Positions 29,826-41,084 of a stretch of DNA of 64,000 nt are shown piece after piece. Origin of the DNA: an alpha proteobacterium MED-G09. Its GTDB lineage: Bacteria; Pseudomonadota; Alphaproteobacteria; MED-G09. Within the stretch, counting starts at the first letter, position 1; each line of letters opens with the position of its first letter. Below the pieces are notes generated by a model. It was given only the letters and a program-made list of their open reading frames with translations, had not been told where the DNA came from and made no database searches. A program made the translations under genes and the position numbers. The stretch spans positions 32,928 to 96,927 of the forward strand of contig CAJIZT010000001.1 in assembly GCA_905182015.1 (NCBI GenBank), given 5' to 3'.

Positions 29826-31214
29826 ATGACCACGCATAAAGATGAAAATTTTGTTTCAAATAGCAGTATTACTCTTGAGGCTCCCGAAGTCGAAAAATTA
29901 AGACCGCGTATTTCCTTAATTGGAGTTGGCGGTGGAGGAGGAAATGCTCTAAAAACCATGGTCGATCAGGAGCTTGATGGGGTGGAATTATTTGCAGTCA
30001 ATACTGACGTCCAAGACTTAGAAAATTTAAATGGCGTAACATCTATTCCTATTGGATCTCATTCTACTCAAGGCATGGGGGCTGGTGCTGATCCTAAGGT
30101 TGGTAAAAAGGCGGCAGAAGAGTCCCAGGAAGAGATCAGGCGATACCTTGAGGGTACTCATATGCTTTTTATCACAGCCTGTCTTGGCGGTGGAACTGGA
30201 ACTGGTGCTGCACCAGTAATTGCCCAGCTGGCGAAAGATATGGGGATTCTTACCGTAGGTATTGTTACCACCCCATGGAGATTTGAAGGTAAAAAAAGAA
30301 TGGTATCGGCTCAAGCTGGAGTTGATGAATTGTGTAGTATCCTTGATACCGTTATAGTGATACCTAATCAAAATATTTTTAGAGTTATCAATGAAAAGAC
30401 TCCAATGAAAGAATGCGAGGATTTGGTGAATAAAACCCTACATGATGGCGTTTCTGCAATTAGCGCCTTAATTATGAAGAATGGTTCTATTAATATTGAT
30501 TTTGCAGATGTTCAGACTATCATGCAACATAAAGGTAAGGCGATATTTGGTGTTGGAACAGCATCTGGAGAGGATAGAGCTGTTTTATCGGCCGAAGCAG
30601 CGATTTCAAATCCAATGCTAGACGACTTATCCCTAAAAGGAACAAAAGGATTGCTAGTATCTCTTACTGCAGGATCAGATATTAATCCTTTTGAAATTGA
30701 TAGCGCATTATCTCTAATTCAAAAAGATGTCGGGGAGGATTGTGAAGTTATTTTTGGTGTTTTCCCGGATGATGAAATTGGTGATAATTTTAGAACTGCA
30801 GTCATTGCGACTGGAATGAATCAGGGCTCAGAAGAAATCGTTGTTGATATTAATAAGGCTGAGAAGAATCCCTTAGGACAAAATTTTATTGATATAATAG
30901 AAGAAAAAAATTCATTGTTAGGCGATAATGATGAAAGTATTGACCTAGAGATTAAGACAGTTTCCTCTGAAGAACCTCATAATATGTCCTCAGAGGAGGA
31001 TTTTTCTTTTGAAGAAGACTTTTCCAAAGGTACTGATTTGTTAGCGGATGAAAATATATCAAACTTACCTGATCCTGAAGACTGGGAAAATGATGATGGT
31101 GTTCCCCTCTTTAATAATGATAGGTTTGACCCGTCAGAGGATGATAAGGAAGAAGAATCCCAGTTGGAAATACCAGCCTTTCAAAGGTTTTTAGGAAGAA
31201 TAAAGGGTAATTAG
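29826..31214 (+). CDS. ftsZ: Cell division GTPase FtsZ
   Basis: [52 protein letters not shown], acidic linker, C-terminal [15 protein letters not shown]. Confidence 0.98.
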   Translation: MTTHKDENFVSNSSITLEAPEVEKLRPRISLIGVGGGGGNALKTMVDQELDGVELFAVNTDVQDLENLNGVTSIPIGSHSTQGMGAGADPKVGKKAAEESQEEIRRYLEGTHMLFITACLGGGTGTGAAPVIAQLAKDMGILTVGIVTTPWRFEGKKRMVSAQAGVDELCSILDTVIVIPNQNIFRVINEKTPMKECEDLVNKTLHDGVSAISALIMKNGSINIDFADVQTIMQHKGKAIFGVGTASGEDRAVLSAEAAISNPMLDDLSLKGTKGLLVSLTAGSDINPFEIDSALSLIQKDVGEDCEVIFGVFPDDEIGDNFRTAVIATGMNQGSEEIVVDINKAEKNPLGQNFIDIIEEKNSLLGDNDESIDLEIKTVSSEEPHNMSSEEDFSFEEDFSKGTDLLADENISNLPDPEDWENDDGVPLFNNDRFDPSEDDKEEESQLEIPAFQRFLGRIKGN

Positions 31215-31305
31215 AAATTTTCTTAGTTACAATAAGTGACAATCATTTATTCGTTATAGCTTATCCTTAATGATACCAGTGTATAATTGCTGGTAGATAA
31301 ATATA

Positions 31306-32292
31306 ATGAATAAAAATAATGTTAATTTGGAAGATAATTTTAAAAGCATGGATATTTCAAGAATTTCAGATAGAAGTCATTTTGATTCATTTTTAGCCAC
31401 AGGAAAAAATTGCTGGCAAACAACATTAAAGCTAGTCAAGAAATTTAATGGAATTGGTCTCCACTCGGGTAATAAAGTTAATATTACGATTAAACCCGGA
31501 GCAGAAAATTCAGGGATTGTTTTTGTTAGAACTGATTTAGACGGTGATCTAGAAAAACGTACAATAAGGGCTAACTATAAATTTGTTTCTGATACAAGTT
31601 TGTGTACAACAATTACAAATAGCTTTGGTATACAAGTATCAACAATCGAACATATTATGGCGGCTTTCAATGGCAGCGGTATTGACAACGCTTTAGTTGA
31701 AATAGATAACTCTGAGGTTCCTATAATGGACGGAAGCTCATTACCATTCTTAAATATAATGGAGGATGCGGGAATTATTGAACAGCCATCTAAGAGGCGA
31801 GTAATAAAAATACTTAAAGTAATAGAAGTTAGTGAAGGTGATAAATTTTGTTCATTTAGTCCAAGTAATGGGTCTGATTTTTCTGCTCAAATAGATTTCG
31901 AAAGTCTTGTTATAGGTAAACAGGAGGCTTCTTTATCTATAGAAGGGTATGGGTTTAAAGAATTTGCCGCCAACGCACGCACCTTCGGGTTCATGAAGGA
32001 TGTTGAACACATGAAGTCATTAGGTCTTGGACTAGGTGGTAGTTTAGATAATTGTATTATCATTGATAATAACGAAGTTATTAACCCCGGTGGCTTGAGG
32101 CATAAAAATGAGTTTTCTAGACATAAACTTCTTGATGCTGTTGGTGATATTTATACTGCTGGATTCCGAATCCAGGGCTTGTACCGAGGTATTAGGGCAG
32201 GGCATTACATGAATAATCTTCTTTTGAAAGAGTTATTCGCTCTAGCCTCAAATTATGAAATAATAGATTATCCTGACCCTTCTTTAAATTAA
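31306..32292 (+). CDS. lpxC: UDP-3-O-acyl-N-acetylglucosamine deacetylase
   Basis: GIGLHSGNKVNITIKP, STIEHIMAAFNGSGIDNALVEID, PIMDGSSLPFL, HKLLDAVGDIYTAG. Confidence 0.95.
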   Translation: MNKNNVNLEDNFKSMDISRISDRSHFDSFLATGKNCWQTTLKLVKKFNGIGLHSGNKVNITIKPGAENSGIVFVRTDLDGDLEKRTIRANYKFVSDTSLCTTITNSFGIQVSTIEHIMAAFNGSGIDNALVEIDNSEVPIMDGSSLPFLNIMEDAGIIEQPSKRRVIKILKVIEVSEGDKFCSFSPSNGSDFSAQIDFESLVIGKQEASLSIEGYGFKEFAANARTFGFMKDVEHMKSLGLGLGGSLDNCIIIDNNEVINPGGLRHKNEFSRHKLLDAVGDIYTAGFRIQGLYRGIRAGHYMNNLLLKELFALASNYEIIDYPDPSLN

Positions 32293-32391
32293 TATGAGTT
32301 GGGTAAGGGTTCTAAAATGCTAGTAAGTTAATTTTATAAAGACATATTCCTTGTAGAGGTTTATAATAGATTCTTTATTAAATCTTTAATA

Positions 32392-33174
32392 ATGTCTTTA
32401 TTGAGAAGAGATATCTTGAAAAAAATAAATTTAAATAAAGTTATAATAATCTTTTTACTCACTCTTGTCGGTTGCTCAGGTAGTGAAGAGCGACCAGAGT
32501 ATAGAGAAAGATCTCTAGCTTCGATATATAATAATGCTGTTTATAACCTCGAGAGAGGAAGAGTTCAGCAGGCTGCATTTGAATTTGATGAAGTTGAAAG
32601 GCAGCACCCCTATTCTTCTTGGGCGAGACGTTCCATGCTAATGTCAGCCTATGCTTATTATCTACAAAATAAATATGATCAGGCAATATCTACGGCGCAG
32701 AGGTTTATATCCTTACATCCTGGAAACAAAAATGCAGTGTATGCATATTATTTGATAGCTCAATCGTATTATGAAAGAATTCAAGATGTTGCTAGAGATC
32801 AAAGAATTACTGAGCTGGCTTTAGAGTCTTTTGTTGAAGTGATAAGAAGATACCCTGAAACTGATTATGCAAAAGATTCACAGATGAAGGTTGATTTAAC
32901 TCAAGACCACCTGGCTGGAAAGGAGATGTATATTGGAAGATATTATCTAGAGAAAAAGGCCTTTCTTGCCGCTATTAATAGATTTCGAACTGTAACAGTT
33001 GACTATCAAACAACAAGCCACGTCCCTGAGGCGCTTCATAGAACTGTCGAATCCTACATATCGATGGGGTTATTTGATGAGGCTTATAAAACAGCTTCAG
33101 TCCTAGGTCACAATTTTCCAGAAAGTATTTGGTATAAAGATAGTTACGAGTTGATAAAGGATACTACTGAATAA
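32392..33174 (+). CDS. bamD: Outer membrane assembly lipoprotein BamD (ComL)
   Basis: Lipobox LVGC after hydrophobic leader; TPR-like FEFDEVERQHPYSSWARRSMLMSAYAYYLQNKYDQAISTAQRFISLHP; downstream of lpxC. Confidence 0.92.
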   Translation: MSLLRRDILKKINLNKVIIIFLLTLVGCSGSEERPEYRERSLASIYNNAVYNLERGRVQQAAFEFDEVERQHPYSSWARRSMLMSAYAYYLQNKYDQAISTAQRFISLHPGNKNAVYAYYLIAQSYYERIQDVARDQRITELALESFVEVIRRYPETDYAKDSQMKVDLTQDHLAGKEMYIGRYYLEKKAFLAAINRFRTVTVDYQTTSHVPEALHRTVESYISMGLFDEAYKTASVLGHNFPESIWYKDSYELIKDTTE

Positions 33175-33180
33175 TAAAAA

Positions 33181-35316
33181 ATGAAAAAACTTAAAAGTGC
33201 AGAAGGTCTTGGTTCCGAGCTCGAGGTAAAAGATAAACTTTCAAATCTATACTCAGAAGTAAAAAAGCATGACGATCTTTATTATAAAAAACATAACCCT
33301 GTAATTTCCGATAACGAATATGATGAGTTAAGACGGTCTATTGATAAAATAGAAAAAGACTTTCCGTTATTGATTTCATCCTTATCCCCATCATCAAGAG
33401 TGGGTGCTAATCCATCGGAGAAGTTTGGAAAAATAAAGCATTCTGTTCCAATGCTCTCAATACAAAATGCTAAAAATAAAGAAGAGATTATATCTTGGAG
33501 TGACGGCTTAAAAAATTTTCTTAGAATTGAAGATAATATAAGTATCGACTATGTTGCTGAACCAAAAATCGATGGACTATCCGCTAGTATAATTTATGTA
33601 GATGGTGTTCTTAAGGTTGGAGCCACAAGAGGCAATGGTTCATTGGGTGAGGATGTAACTGAAAATATTAAAACAATTAGAGGGATTCCCTTAACTATAG
33701 ATAAAAATAAAGCTCCAAAAATTTTAGAAATTAGGGGTGAAGTGTATATGTCGCATGATAATTTTTATGCATTAAATAGAACACAAGAGCTTGAAGGCAA
33801 GGAGCCTTTTAAGAATCCTCGTAACGCTGCCGCAGGATCATTAAAACAATTGGATCCTAAGGAAACTGCAAAAAGATCACTTGAGTTTTTTGCTTATGCA
33901 TGGGGAAGCACATCTTCATTGCCCTACGACAATCATTATGACTTAATGATTTTTTTTAAAGAACTTGGGTTTCCTATTAATTCTCATTTTGGTGTGTTTG
34001 AAACTATTGATGAGCTCCTTGTTTTTTATAATAATGTTTTGGAGAAAAGACCGAGCCTTGGTTATGATATTGATGGAATCGTTTATAAGATTAATAGACT
34101 AGACTGGCGTGAAAGATTGCAATCGACAGATCATCACCCTAGGTGGGCTATTGCACACAAGTTTCCTGCAGAAAGAGCAGTTACAAAAATAATTGATATT
34201 GATATACAAGTTGGAAGAACTGGTGTCCTTACCCCGGTAGCAAGATTACAACCTATATCCATTGGAGGTGCTTTAATTTCAAATGCTAGCCTTCATAATT
34301 TTGAAGAAATTCAACGAAAAGATATTCGTATAGGCGATATGGTTTGGGTTCAAAGAGCGGGTGATGTGATACCTCAGGTAATTAGCGCCATTAAAGAAAA
34401 AAGATTAGAAAATCTTTCAGTTATAGACGCGCCAAGTCATTGTCCTGTTTGTGGCTCTATTGCTGAAAAAGAACTTGTTTTATCAGGTAATACAAAAAAA
34501 TATGAGAAGTATATTCGTTGTATGGGAGGTTTTAGCTGCGATGCTCAGGCAATTGAAAGAATTAAGCATTTTTCTTCTAAGGCCGCATTTGATATTGAAG
34601 GGCTTGGTCAAAAACAAATTGATGATTATTTTATAAATAAAATGATTAAGTCACCTGTCGACATCTTTTTTTTGGAGGATAGATATAAAAGTAATCCGCC
34701 TTCTTTTTGGCAATACACATCTGGACCTAAAGAAAAAATAGGGACTATTAAGGAAAGTGCCTTAAAATTATTCAAGTCGATTGATGATAGACGAGAGGTT
34801 GACTTAGATCGATTCCTTTTTGCACTTGGGATAAGGCACTTGGGATTATCCACCGCTAGTCTTATTGCTAATCACTACAAATCTATTAAAGTTATGCTTG
34901 ATACCTTTTCTGTTGAACGTTCCTCAAGTTCTTTAGAAGACCTTCAATCTTTGGGTGGTGTAGGAGAGAAGGTTGCAATTTCAATTACTGAGTTCTTTGA
35001 GAATTCTGAAACTAGGAGTTTAGTCATAGAACTAATTGAATCTGGAGTTGTCGTTAAAAAATTTAATAGAGAAATAAAAGAAACTAAAATATCAAATAAA
35101 ATTATTTTAATAACAGGAAGCTTGCAAAGTATGAGCAGGGCGGAGGCAAAGGTTAAAATCGAAATATTGGGTGCTAAACTTTCCTCCTCTTTATCTAAAA
35201 AAACAGATTTTCTTATTGCGGGAATAAAGCCTACTTTATCAAAAATTGAAAAAGCTAAAGAATTAGGCGTAAAAGTTTTTTTAGAGGATGAGTGGAATAA
35301 TTATATTAACGAATAG
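33181..35316 (+). CDS. ligA: NAD-dependent DNA ligase
   Basis: SDNEYDELRRSI, AEPKIDGLSASIIYVDGVL, TRGNGSLGEDVTENIKTI, NPRNAAAGSLKQLDP, Zn-finger Cys, C-terminal BRCT. Confidence 0.97.
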   Translation: MKKLKSAEGLGSELEVKDKLSNLYSEVKKHDDLYYKKHNPVISDNEYDELRRSIDKIEKDFPLLISSLSPSSRVGANPSEKFGKIKHSVPMLSIQNAKNKEEIISWSDGLKNFLRIEDNISIDYVAEPKIDGLSASIIYVDGVLKVGATRGNGSLGEDVTENIKTIRGIPLTIDKNKAPKILEIRGEVYMSHDNFYALNRTQELEGKEPFKNPRNAAAGSLKQLDPKETAKRSLEFFAYAWGSTSSLPYDNHYDLMIFFKELGFPINSHFGVFETIDELLVFYNNVLEKRPSLGYDIDGIVYKINRLDWRERLQSTDHHPRWAIAHKFPAERAVTKIIDIDIQVGRTGVLTPVARLQPISIGGALISNASLHNFEEIQRKDIRIGDMVWVQRAGDVIPQVISAIKEKRLENLSVIDAPSHCPVCGSIAEKELVLSGNTKKYEKYIRCMGGFSCDAQAIERIKHFSSKAAFDIEGLGQKQIDDYFINKMIKSPVDIFFLEDRYKSNPPSFWQYTSGPKEKIGTIKESALKLFKSIDDRREVDLDRFLFALGIRHLGLSTASLIANHYKSIKVMLDTFSVERSSSSLEDLQSLGGVGEKVAISITEFFENSETRSLVIELIESGVVVKKFNREIKETKISNKIILITGSLQSMSRAEAKVKIEILGAKLSSSLSKKTDFLIAGIKPTLSKIEKAKELGVKVFLEDEWNNYINE

Positions 35317-37087
35317 GTTCGCAGCTTTTTTTTAACCACTTAACCTCATCTTTATTGAGAAAAGGCGAAAGCGACCTACAGACTTCTTGATGGTAATCAT
35401 TTAGCCATTTTTTTTCTTTCGTGTTCATTAAATTTAGATCTATAAGTGTTTTGTCTATAGGTGAGAGTGTTAAAGTCTCAAAATACAAGAGCTTGTTATT
35501 GTCACTACTTTCTTTGGTAAAAACTAAATTTTCAATTCGAATTCCATATTCGTTTTCTTTGTAATACCCCGGTTCGTTGGAGATAATCATACCTTTTTTT
35601 ATTTCCTGAGTTCCTGAGGGGGATATATTTTGTGGACCCTCGTGAACCCCTAAAAACGAACCAACCCCATGGCCTGTTCCGTGACTATAGTTTAATCCAA
35701 CTTCAAGAAGATATTTCCGTGCTAATGGATCCAAGTCAGAGCCCTTGGTGCCTTTAATAAATATGGAGCTTGCGATCGCAATATGACCTTTTAATACCCT
35801 TGTGAATCTATCTTTTTTTTCATCACATATATCCTTTTCACCGCTAAGAACAGCTACAGTCCTAGTAACATCTGTTGTTCCGTCAAAATATTGTCCGCCA
35901 GAATCTAGCAATAAAAGATCACCCCTTCTTAATATTTTATTTGTTTTCTTATTAGCCTTATAGTGAACGATTGCAGCATTTTCTGCAGTGCCAGCAATTG
36001 TATTAAATGATAAAGATTTTAATTCTTTATTCTCCTTTCTAAATTCAAGAAGTTTATTTTCAACTGTTAACTCATCAACTTCATCCTTTTCACTAATAGA
36101 ACTAAGCCAAAATAAAAATCTAGTTAAGGCAACCCCATCTCGTAGATGAGCATTTTTCGATCCGTTAATTTCAGTAGAGTTTTTACAGGCTTTCATTAGG
36201 CTGCACGGATTAGATTTTTGAATTTGCGAAGCAGTATTTAATTTAATTATCTTTGCTATTTCCAATGGAGTCGTTTTCGGATCAAATATAGTTTTTTTGT
36301 AATTTTTAATTTTTATAAATTTTTCGATATCACCTATTTTCATGTGTGTAATATTGTTTTTATTAAAGTGCTTTTCTATTTCTGCCGAGGTATTATGATT
36401 GGAAAAAAGAGTAGTTTTGGCATTTTTCTCAAAAATTGCAAAGCACCTTAGAACTGGTGTGTAATCAAGGTCATTACCTCTAATATTAAGTAACCAGCAA
36501 GTGTTTTCAGATTCTGATATAAAAAGTGAATCAGCTTTTTCATCGGTAAGTTCTTTTACTAAACTATGAAATTTTTCAGTACAGCTCTTTCCCGAGAACT
36601 CTATACTATGATGAATCACCAATCCGCTCGGCTCTTTTGGTCTGTCCAACCATATTTTATCAATAATATTTTTAGTTTCCACAAGAGCTATACTCTTTTT
36701 ATCGAATATTTTTTTTAATAAGAGGTGTTTACTTAATGATAATGTTTTTGGACTAAATCCAACCCTCTCTCCACCTTTAAATTTTCTCTCTACCCAATTT
36801 TCTTGGCTAGCAGGATCAAGATTTTCAAAATTAAACAAACTTGTAGAGCATTCCATTTTAACTTGCGTGGTGTACCTTCCATCGACAAAGATAACAGCAC
36901 TGTCTTTAGTTATAATTGATAGACCTGCAGACCCTGTAAACCCGGTAGCCCAAGCTAATCTCTCTGATGATTTAGGGATATACTCTGTAAGAAACTCATC
37001 TTCGTGAGGGATAATAAAGCCGTCAATCTCTTCTTTTTCTAAAAAAGAGCGGATTTGTATTATATTATTTTTTGTACTATTTATCAT
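35306..37087 (-). CDS. Xaa-Pro aminopeptidase P family (M24)
   Basis: FIIPHEDEFLTEYIPKSSERLAWATGFTGSAG; LLLLDSGGQYFDGTTDVTRTVAV; SHGTGHGVGSFLGVHEGPQ; SNEPGYYKENEYGIRIENLV. Confidence 0.93.
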   Translation of the reverse strand: MINSTKNNIIQIRSFLEKEEIDGFIIPHEDEFLTEYIPKSSERLAWATGFTGSAGLSIITKDSAVIFVDGRYTTQVKMECSTSLFNFENLDPASQENWVERKFKGGERVGFSPKTLSLSKHLLLKKIFDKKSIALVETKNIIDKIWLDRPKEPSGLVIHHSIEFSGKSCTEKFHSLVKELTDEKADSLFISESENTCWLLNIRGNDLDYTPVLRCFAIFEKNAKTTLFSNHNTSAEIEKHFNKNNITHMKIGDIEKFIKIKNYKKTIFDPKTTPLEIAKIIKLNTASQIQKSNPCSLMKACKNSTEINGSKNAHLRDGVALTRFLFWLSSISEKDEVDELTVENKLLEFRKENKELKSLSFNTIAGTAENAAIVHYKANKKTNKILRRGDLLLLDSGGQYFDGTTDVTRTVAVLSGEKDICDEKKDRFTRVLKGHIAIASSIFIKGTKGSDLDPLARKYLLEVGLNYSHGTGHGVGSFLGVHEGPQNISPSGTQEIKKGMIISNEPGYYKENEYGIRIENLVFTKESSDNNKLLYFETLTLSPIDKTLIDLNLMNTKEKKWLNDYHQEVCRSLSPFLNKDEVKWLKKSCEPIR

Positions 37088-37130
37088 AATTTTTTATATC
37101 ACATAATAAGAAAAACTAATAAATAGAGAT

Positions 37131-39365
37131 TTATCCAGCTATCTCTATAAAATTTTCCATAACCTTTCTAGTGCCATTATTTCCAAAATTTATTGTTAGT
37201 TTCTTCCCGTCCACAGACATCACCTTACCTCGACCAAACTTTTTATGAACAACAGCCGATCCTAAAGAAAATTTAGAGTCTAAATTGATTGAACTAGAGA
37301 CCTTTTCTTGCGGCAGCTTTCTAATGACTGAGCTCTGCATTTTAGCTCTATTCCATCCTGGCGTGCTATAATCTGACTGATCAAAAATATCTTCTTTTAT
37401 ATCGGTAAAATTACCCCTATTCCCTGAAAAATGTGAAAGATTTATTTCAATATTGTCTTCTGGGAGTTCATTAATAAACCTTGATGGTATGCTTGAAAGC
37501 CACTGATTGTGCATTTTTCTATTTGCTGAATAAAAGATGGATGATTTAATCTTTGCTCTTGTTATCCCAACATAAGCCAGTCTTCTTTCTTCTTCTAGCG
37601 ATTTAATTCCGCCTTCGTCTAATGATCGTTGGTTTGGGAAAACTCCTTCCTCCCAACCAGGAAGGTACACATAATCAAACTCTAAACCTTTAGCTGCATG
37701 AAGAGTCATCAGGCTTACCTTGTTTCCTTCTGGATTTTTATCTATCTCCATAACTAGAGAAATATGCTCAAGATAGGCTTTTAAGCTTTCAAAAGGTTCT
37801 ATCGATTTAAATAATTCCTTTATATTATCGAGTTTTCCTCCAGCAGTTATTGAGTCATCGCTTCGCAACATTTCTAAATAACCGGAATCCTCTAAGATTA
37901 TCTCTGCTAATTCATGATGGCTTCTGTTTTCAACTAGGTCATTCCATCGCTCGGTAAGATCAACAAAATGCTTTAAGGAGGCTTTTGTTTTGGGTTTTAT
38001 TTCGGAGGTTTGAATTAATTCTTTAATGGAGTTAATAGTAGGAATATTATTATTTTTTGAATATTCTTTTATTTTTTTTATAGTTGTTTCTCCTACGCCT
38101 CTCTTAGGAACATTTAATACCCTTTCAATTGCTAGACTATCGCTTGGCTGAATTGCAAGTCTGAAGTAAGCGTTTGCATCCCGTATTTCCTTTCTTTCAT
38201 AGAATCTTGGACCTCCAACAACTTTGTAAGGAAGTCCAATTGATATAAAACGATCCTCAAATTCCCTCATTTGAAAACTTGCTCTAACTAAAATAGCAGT
38301 CTCATCTAAATTTTTTTGCTGAAGGGACTGTTGTTCTAGTTCATCGGTTATAATTCTTGCTTCCTCCTCGCCATCCCAAGTCGAAGTTACGGATACTTTT
38401 TCTCCATCACTCGCTGATGTCCACAATGTTTTGCCAAATCTTGATTCATTGGATTCAATTAATTTTGATGCTGCGGCAAGTATATTGCCTGTTGATCTGT
38501 AGTTTTGCTCTAATCTAATAACTTTCGCATCAGCAAAATCTTTTTCAAACCTAAGTATATTTGTAACTTCCGCCCCTCTCCAAGAATAAATTGATTGATC
38601 GTCATCACCAACGCAACAAATATTCTTCCATTTTCCTGATAGCAGCCTTAGTAAATTGTATTGAGATGTATTGGTATCTTGATATTCATCAACAAGCATA
38701 TATTTGAAACGATTTTGAAAAGACTCTAAAATATCTTTATTTTCATTAAACAACCTTATGCATTCAAGGATTAAATCGCCAAAGTCAGCGGCATTGAAAA
38801 ACTTTAATTGATCTTGATATTTTTTATATAAGGTCTTGCCTCTTCCGTTTGCAAAATAATCACCATCGTCTGAGGTAATGTTTGCCGGAATCAAGCCTTT
38901 ATTTTTCCATCGATCAATTAGAGATAACAGTCCTTTGGCAGACCATTTTTTTTCATCAATATTCTCATCCCTAATAAGTTGCTTTAGAAGCCTAAGTTGA
39001 TCATCGGTGTTTAATATAATAAAGCCATCTTTTAGGCCTACTTTTTCAGGGTACTGCCTTAAAATTTGAGCCCCAACAGAATGGAAAGTTCCTAACCACT
39101 TTAAACCAGTAACCATATCACCTATATGACTGGCAACCCTGGTCCTCATTTCATTAGCAGCTTTGTTCGTGAAGGTTACAGATAATATTTCACCAGGCAG
39201 GGCCATATTTTCCATAAGCAATCTGGCTAATCTTGTTGTAAGAACGCCAGTCTTACCTGTTCCAGCACCCGCTAGTACTAGTAATGGCCCGTCATTATGG
39301 AGTACTGCCTCCTTTTGTGCATCATTAAATTTTTTGAATGAATCAAGTTCATTTATATTTAGCAT
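37131..39365 (-). CDS. ATP-dependent DNA helicase UvrD/PcrA-type (SF1)
   Basis: LVLAGAGTGKTGVLTTRLARLL, VDEYQDTNTSQYNLLRLL, CVGDDDQSIYSWRGAEVTNI, LEQNYRSTGNIL, MTLHAAKGLEFDYVYLPGWEEGVFP. Confidence 0.95.
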   Translation of the reverse strand: MLNINELDSFKKFNDAQKEAVLHNDGPLLVLAGAGTGKTGVLTTRLARLLMENMALPGEILSVTFTNKAANEMRTRVASHIGDMVTGLKWLGTFHSVGAQILRQYPEKVGLKDGFIILNTDDQLRLLKQLIRDENIDEKKWSAKGLLSLIDRWKNKGLIPANITSDDGDYFANGRGKTLYKKYQDQLKFFNAADFGDLILECIRLFNENKDILESFQNRFKYMLVDEYQDTNTSQYNLLRLLSGKWKNICCVGDDDQSIYSWRGAEVTNILRFEKDFADAKVIRLEQNYRSTGNILAAASKLIESNESRFGKTLWTSASDGEKVSVTSTWDGEEEARIITDELEQQSLQQKNLDETAILVRASFQMREFEDRFISIGLPYKVVGGPRFYERKEIRDANAYFRLAIQPSDSLAIERVLNVPKRGVGETTIKKIKEYSKNNNIPTINSIKELIQTSEIKPKTKASLKHFVDLTERWNDLVENRSHHELAEIILEDSGYLEMLRSDDSITAGGKLDNIKELFKSIEPFESLKAYLEHISLVMEIDKNPEGNKVSLMTLHAAKGLEFDYVYLPGWEEGVFPNQRSLDEGGIKSLEEERRLAYVGITRAKIKSSIFYSANRKMHNQWLSSIPSRFINELPEDNIEINLSHFSGNRGNFTDIKEDIFDQSDYSTPGWNRAKMQSSVIRKLPQEKVSSSINLDSKFSLGSAVVHKKFGRGKVMSVDGKKLTINFGNNGTRKVMENFIEIAG

Positions 39366-39466
39366 TTCTTTAACTGTGTATTTTGAGAGAGCATTGAGTT
39401 TATAAATATTTTTATATTTGTTAATGAATTTTTTACTCTACATCGATTCATTAATAATTCACCTTA

Positions 39467-39670
39467 TTATAAAGAATTAAGAATAAAAACTCTTATGGCC
39501 GAAGCTAAGCTTCCATCCCTCTCGTCCTGATCTATATTTTGAATGAGGGATTCTATAGTAATATTTTTATTTTTTGCAATCTTATCTAAGGCTATCCAGA
39601 AATCTTTTTCAATGGCTACACTTGTTTTATGACCAGATAAAATCAAAGATTTTTTTATTTGATTAACCAT
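39467..39670 (-). CDS. Ribbon-helix-helix domain protein
   Basis: KKSLILSGHKTSVAIEKDFWIALDKIAKNKNITIESLIQNIDQDERDGSLASAIRVFIL; next to fumC. Confidence 0.75.
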   Translation of the reverse strand: MVNQIKKSLILSGHKTSVAIEKDFWIALDKIAKNKNITIESLIQNIDQDERDGSLASAIRVFILNSL

Positions 39671-39673
39671 AGC

Positions 39674-41065
39674 CTAGGACGGTGAAATCATCCTTTCAGG
39701 TTTTACTATTTTATCATATTCAGATTCAGTAATAAAACCTAATTTTACAGCCTCTTCTTTTAGTGTTGTTCCATTTTTATGAGATGTTTTGGCTATTTTT
39801 GAAGCATTATCGTAACCAATTACAGGGGCTAAAGCGGTAACAAGCATTAAAGAGCTATTTAAAAGCTCTTTAATTTTTTCTTTATTTGGCTTTACCCCAT
39901 CAATACAATTACTTGTAAAGCTTAAGCACCCATCACCTAATAACTTAATTGATTGAAGAATATTATAGGCTATGACGGGTTTAAAAACATTTAATTCAAA
40001 ATGACCCTGACTACCTGCCATGCTTATTGTTGAGTGATTTCCCATTACCTGAAGGCAAAGCATAGTCATTGCCTCACATTGAGTTGGATTTACCTTTCCC
40101 GGCATGATTGATGAGCCCGGTTCATTTTCTGGTAATTGAATTTCTCCTAAGCCAGACCTTGGTCCTGAACCAAGGAGCCTTATGTCATTTGCAATTTTGA
40201 ATAATGAAATGGCTACAGTATTTAAGCTGCCAGACACCTCAACCATGGAATCGTGACTTGCTAGCGCTTCAAATTTATTTGGAGCCGTCTTGAACGGCAA
40301 CCCTGTTATTTTTTTACACTCTAATGCAAATTTCTTATCAAAGCCTTTTTTTGAATTTAACCCTGTCCCAACAGCAGTTCCTCCTTGCGCTAGATAGTAA
40401 AGTTCTTCAGATGACTTTTTTATTCTCTCTATCCCTCTATTTACCTGAGTAAAATATCCTGAGAATTCTTGCCCCAGGGTTACTGGCGTAGCATCTTGCA
40501 AATGAGTTCGTCCGATTTTAATTATTTTATTAAATTCTTTTGATTTTTTTTCTAATGACAGAGACAATTTTTCCATTGAAGGGATAAGATTATTGGAAAT
40601 TTCTAATGCAGCAGCTATATGCATTGCTGTTGGGAAGGTATCGTTTGACGACTGTGATAAATTACAATGATCATTGGGGTGAACTGGAGTCTTTGAACCA
40701 ATTTTACCACCTAGACTTTCAATTGCTCTATTGGAAATAACCTCATTAGCATTCATATTTGATTGAGTACCTGAGCCTGTTTGCCAAACTACTAAAGGAA
40801 AATGATCGTCTAATTTACCGTTTATTATTTCTTTTGCTGCTTTTTTAATAGCATTTGCAATTTTGGGTTGAAGAATTCCCATCTCTTTATTAACTGATGA
40901 GGCCGCTAACTTAACAACCCCTAAGGCCCTTATAAGAGGGGTAGGCATTATTTCTCCACCAATTTTAAAGTTTTTTAGAGATCTTTGTGTTTGTGCTCCC
41001 CAATACTTGTCATTAGGAACACTTATTTTGCCAAACGCATCAGTTTCTTCTCTTTTATCTTTCAA
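39674..41065 (-). CDS. fumC: Class II fumarate hydratase
   Basis: [74 protein letters not shown]. Confidence 0.97.
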   Translation of the reverse strand: MKDKREETDAFGKISVPNDKYWGAQTQRSLKNFKIGGEIMPTPLIRALGVVKLAASSVNKEMGILQPKIANAIKKAAKEIINGKLDDHFPLVVWQTGSGTQSNMNANEVISNRAIESLGGKIGSKTPVHPNDHCNLSQSSNDTFPTAMHIAAALEISNNLIPSMEKLSLSLEKKSKEFNKIIKIGRTHLQDATPVTLGQEFSGYFTQVNRGIERIKKSSEELYYLAQGGTAVGTGLNSKKGFDKKFALECKKITGLPFKTAPNKFEALASHDSMVEVSGSLNTVAISLFKIANDIRLLGSGPRSGLGEIQLPENEPGSSIMPGKVNPTQCEAMTMLCLQVMGNHSTISMAGSQGHFELNVFKPVIAYNILQSIKLLGDGCLSFTSNCIDGVKPNKEKIKELLNSSLMLVTALAPVIGYDNASKIAKTSHKNGTTLKEEAVKLGFITESEYDKIVKPERMISPS

Positions 41066-41084
41066 TAGCTATCTCCAAAGGTTT

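Noticed and set aside
13490-31214. Unusual dcw cluster
   Set aside because: Order mraZ-rsmH-ftsL-ftsI-murE-murF-mraY-murD-ftsW-murG-murC-murB-ddl-ftsQ-ftsA-ftsZ is canonical; no insertion or novel gene
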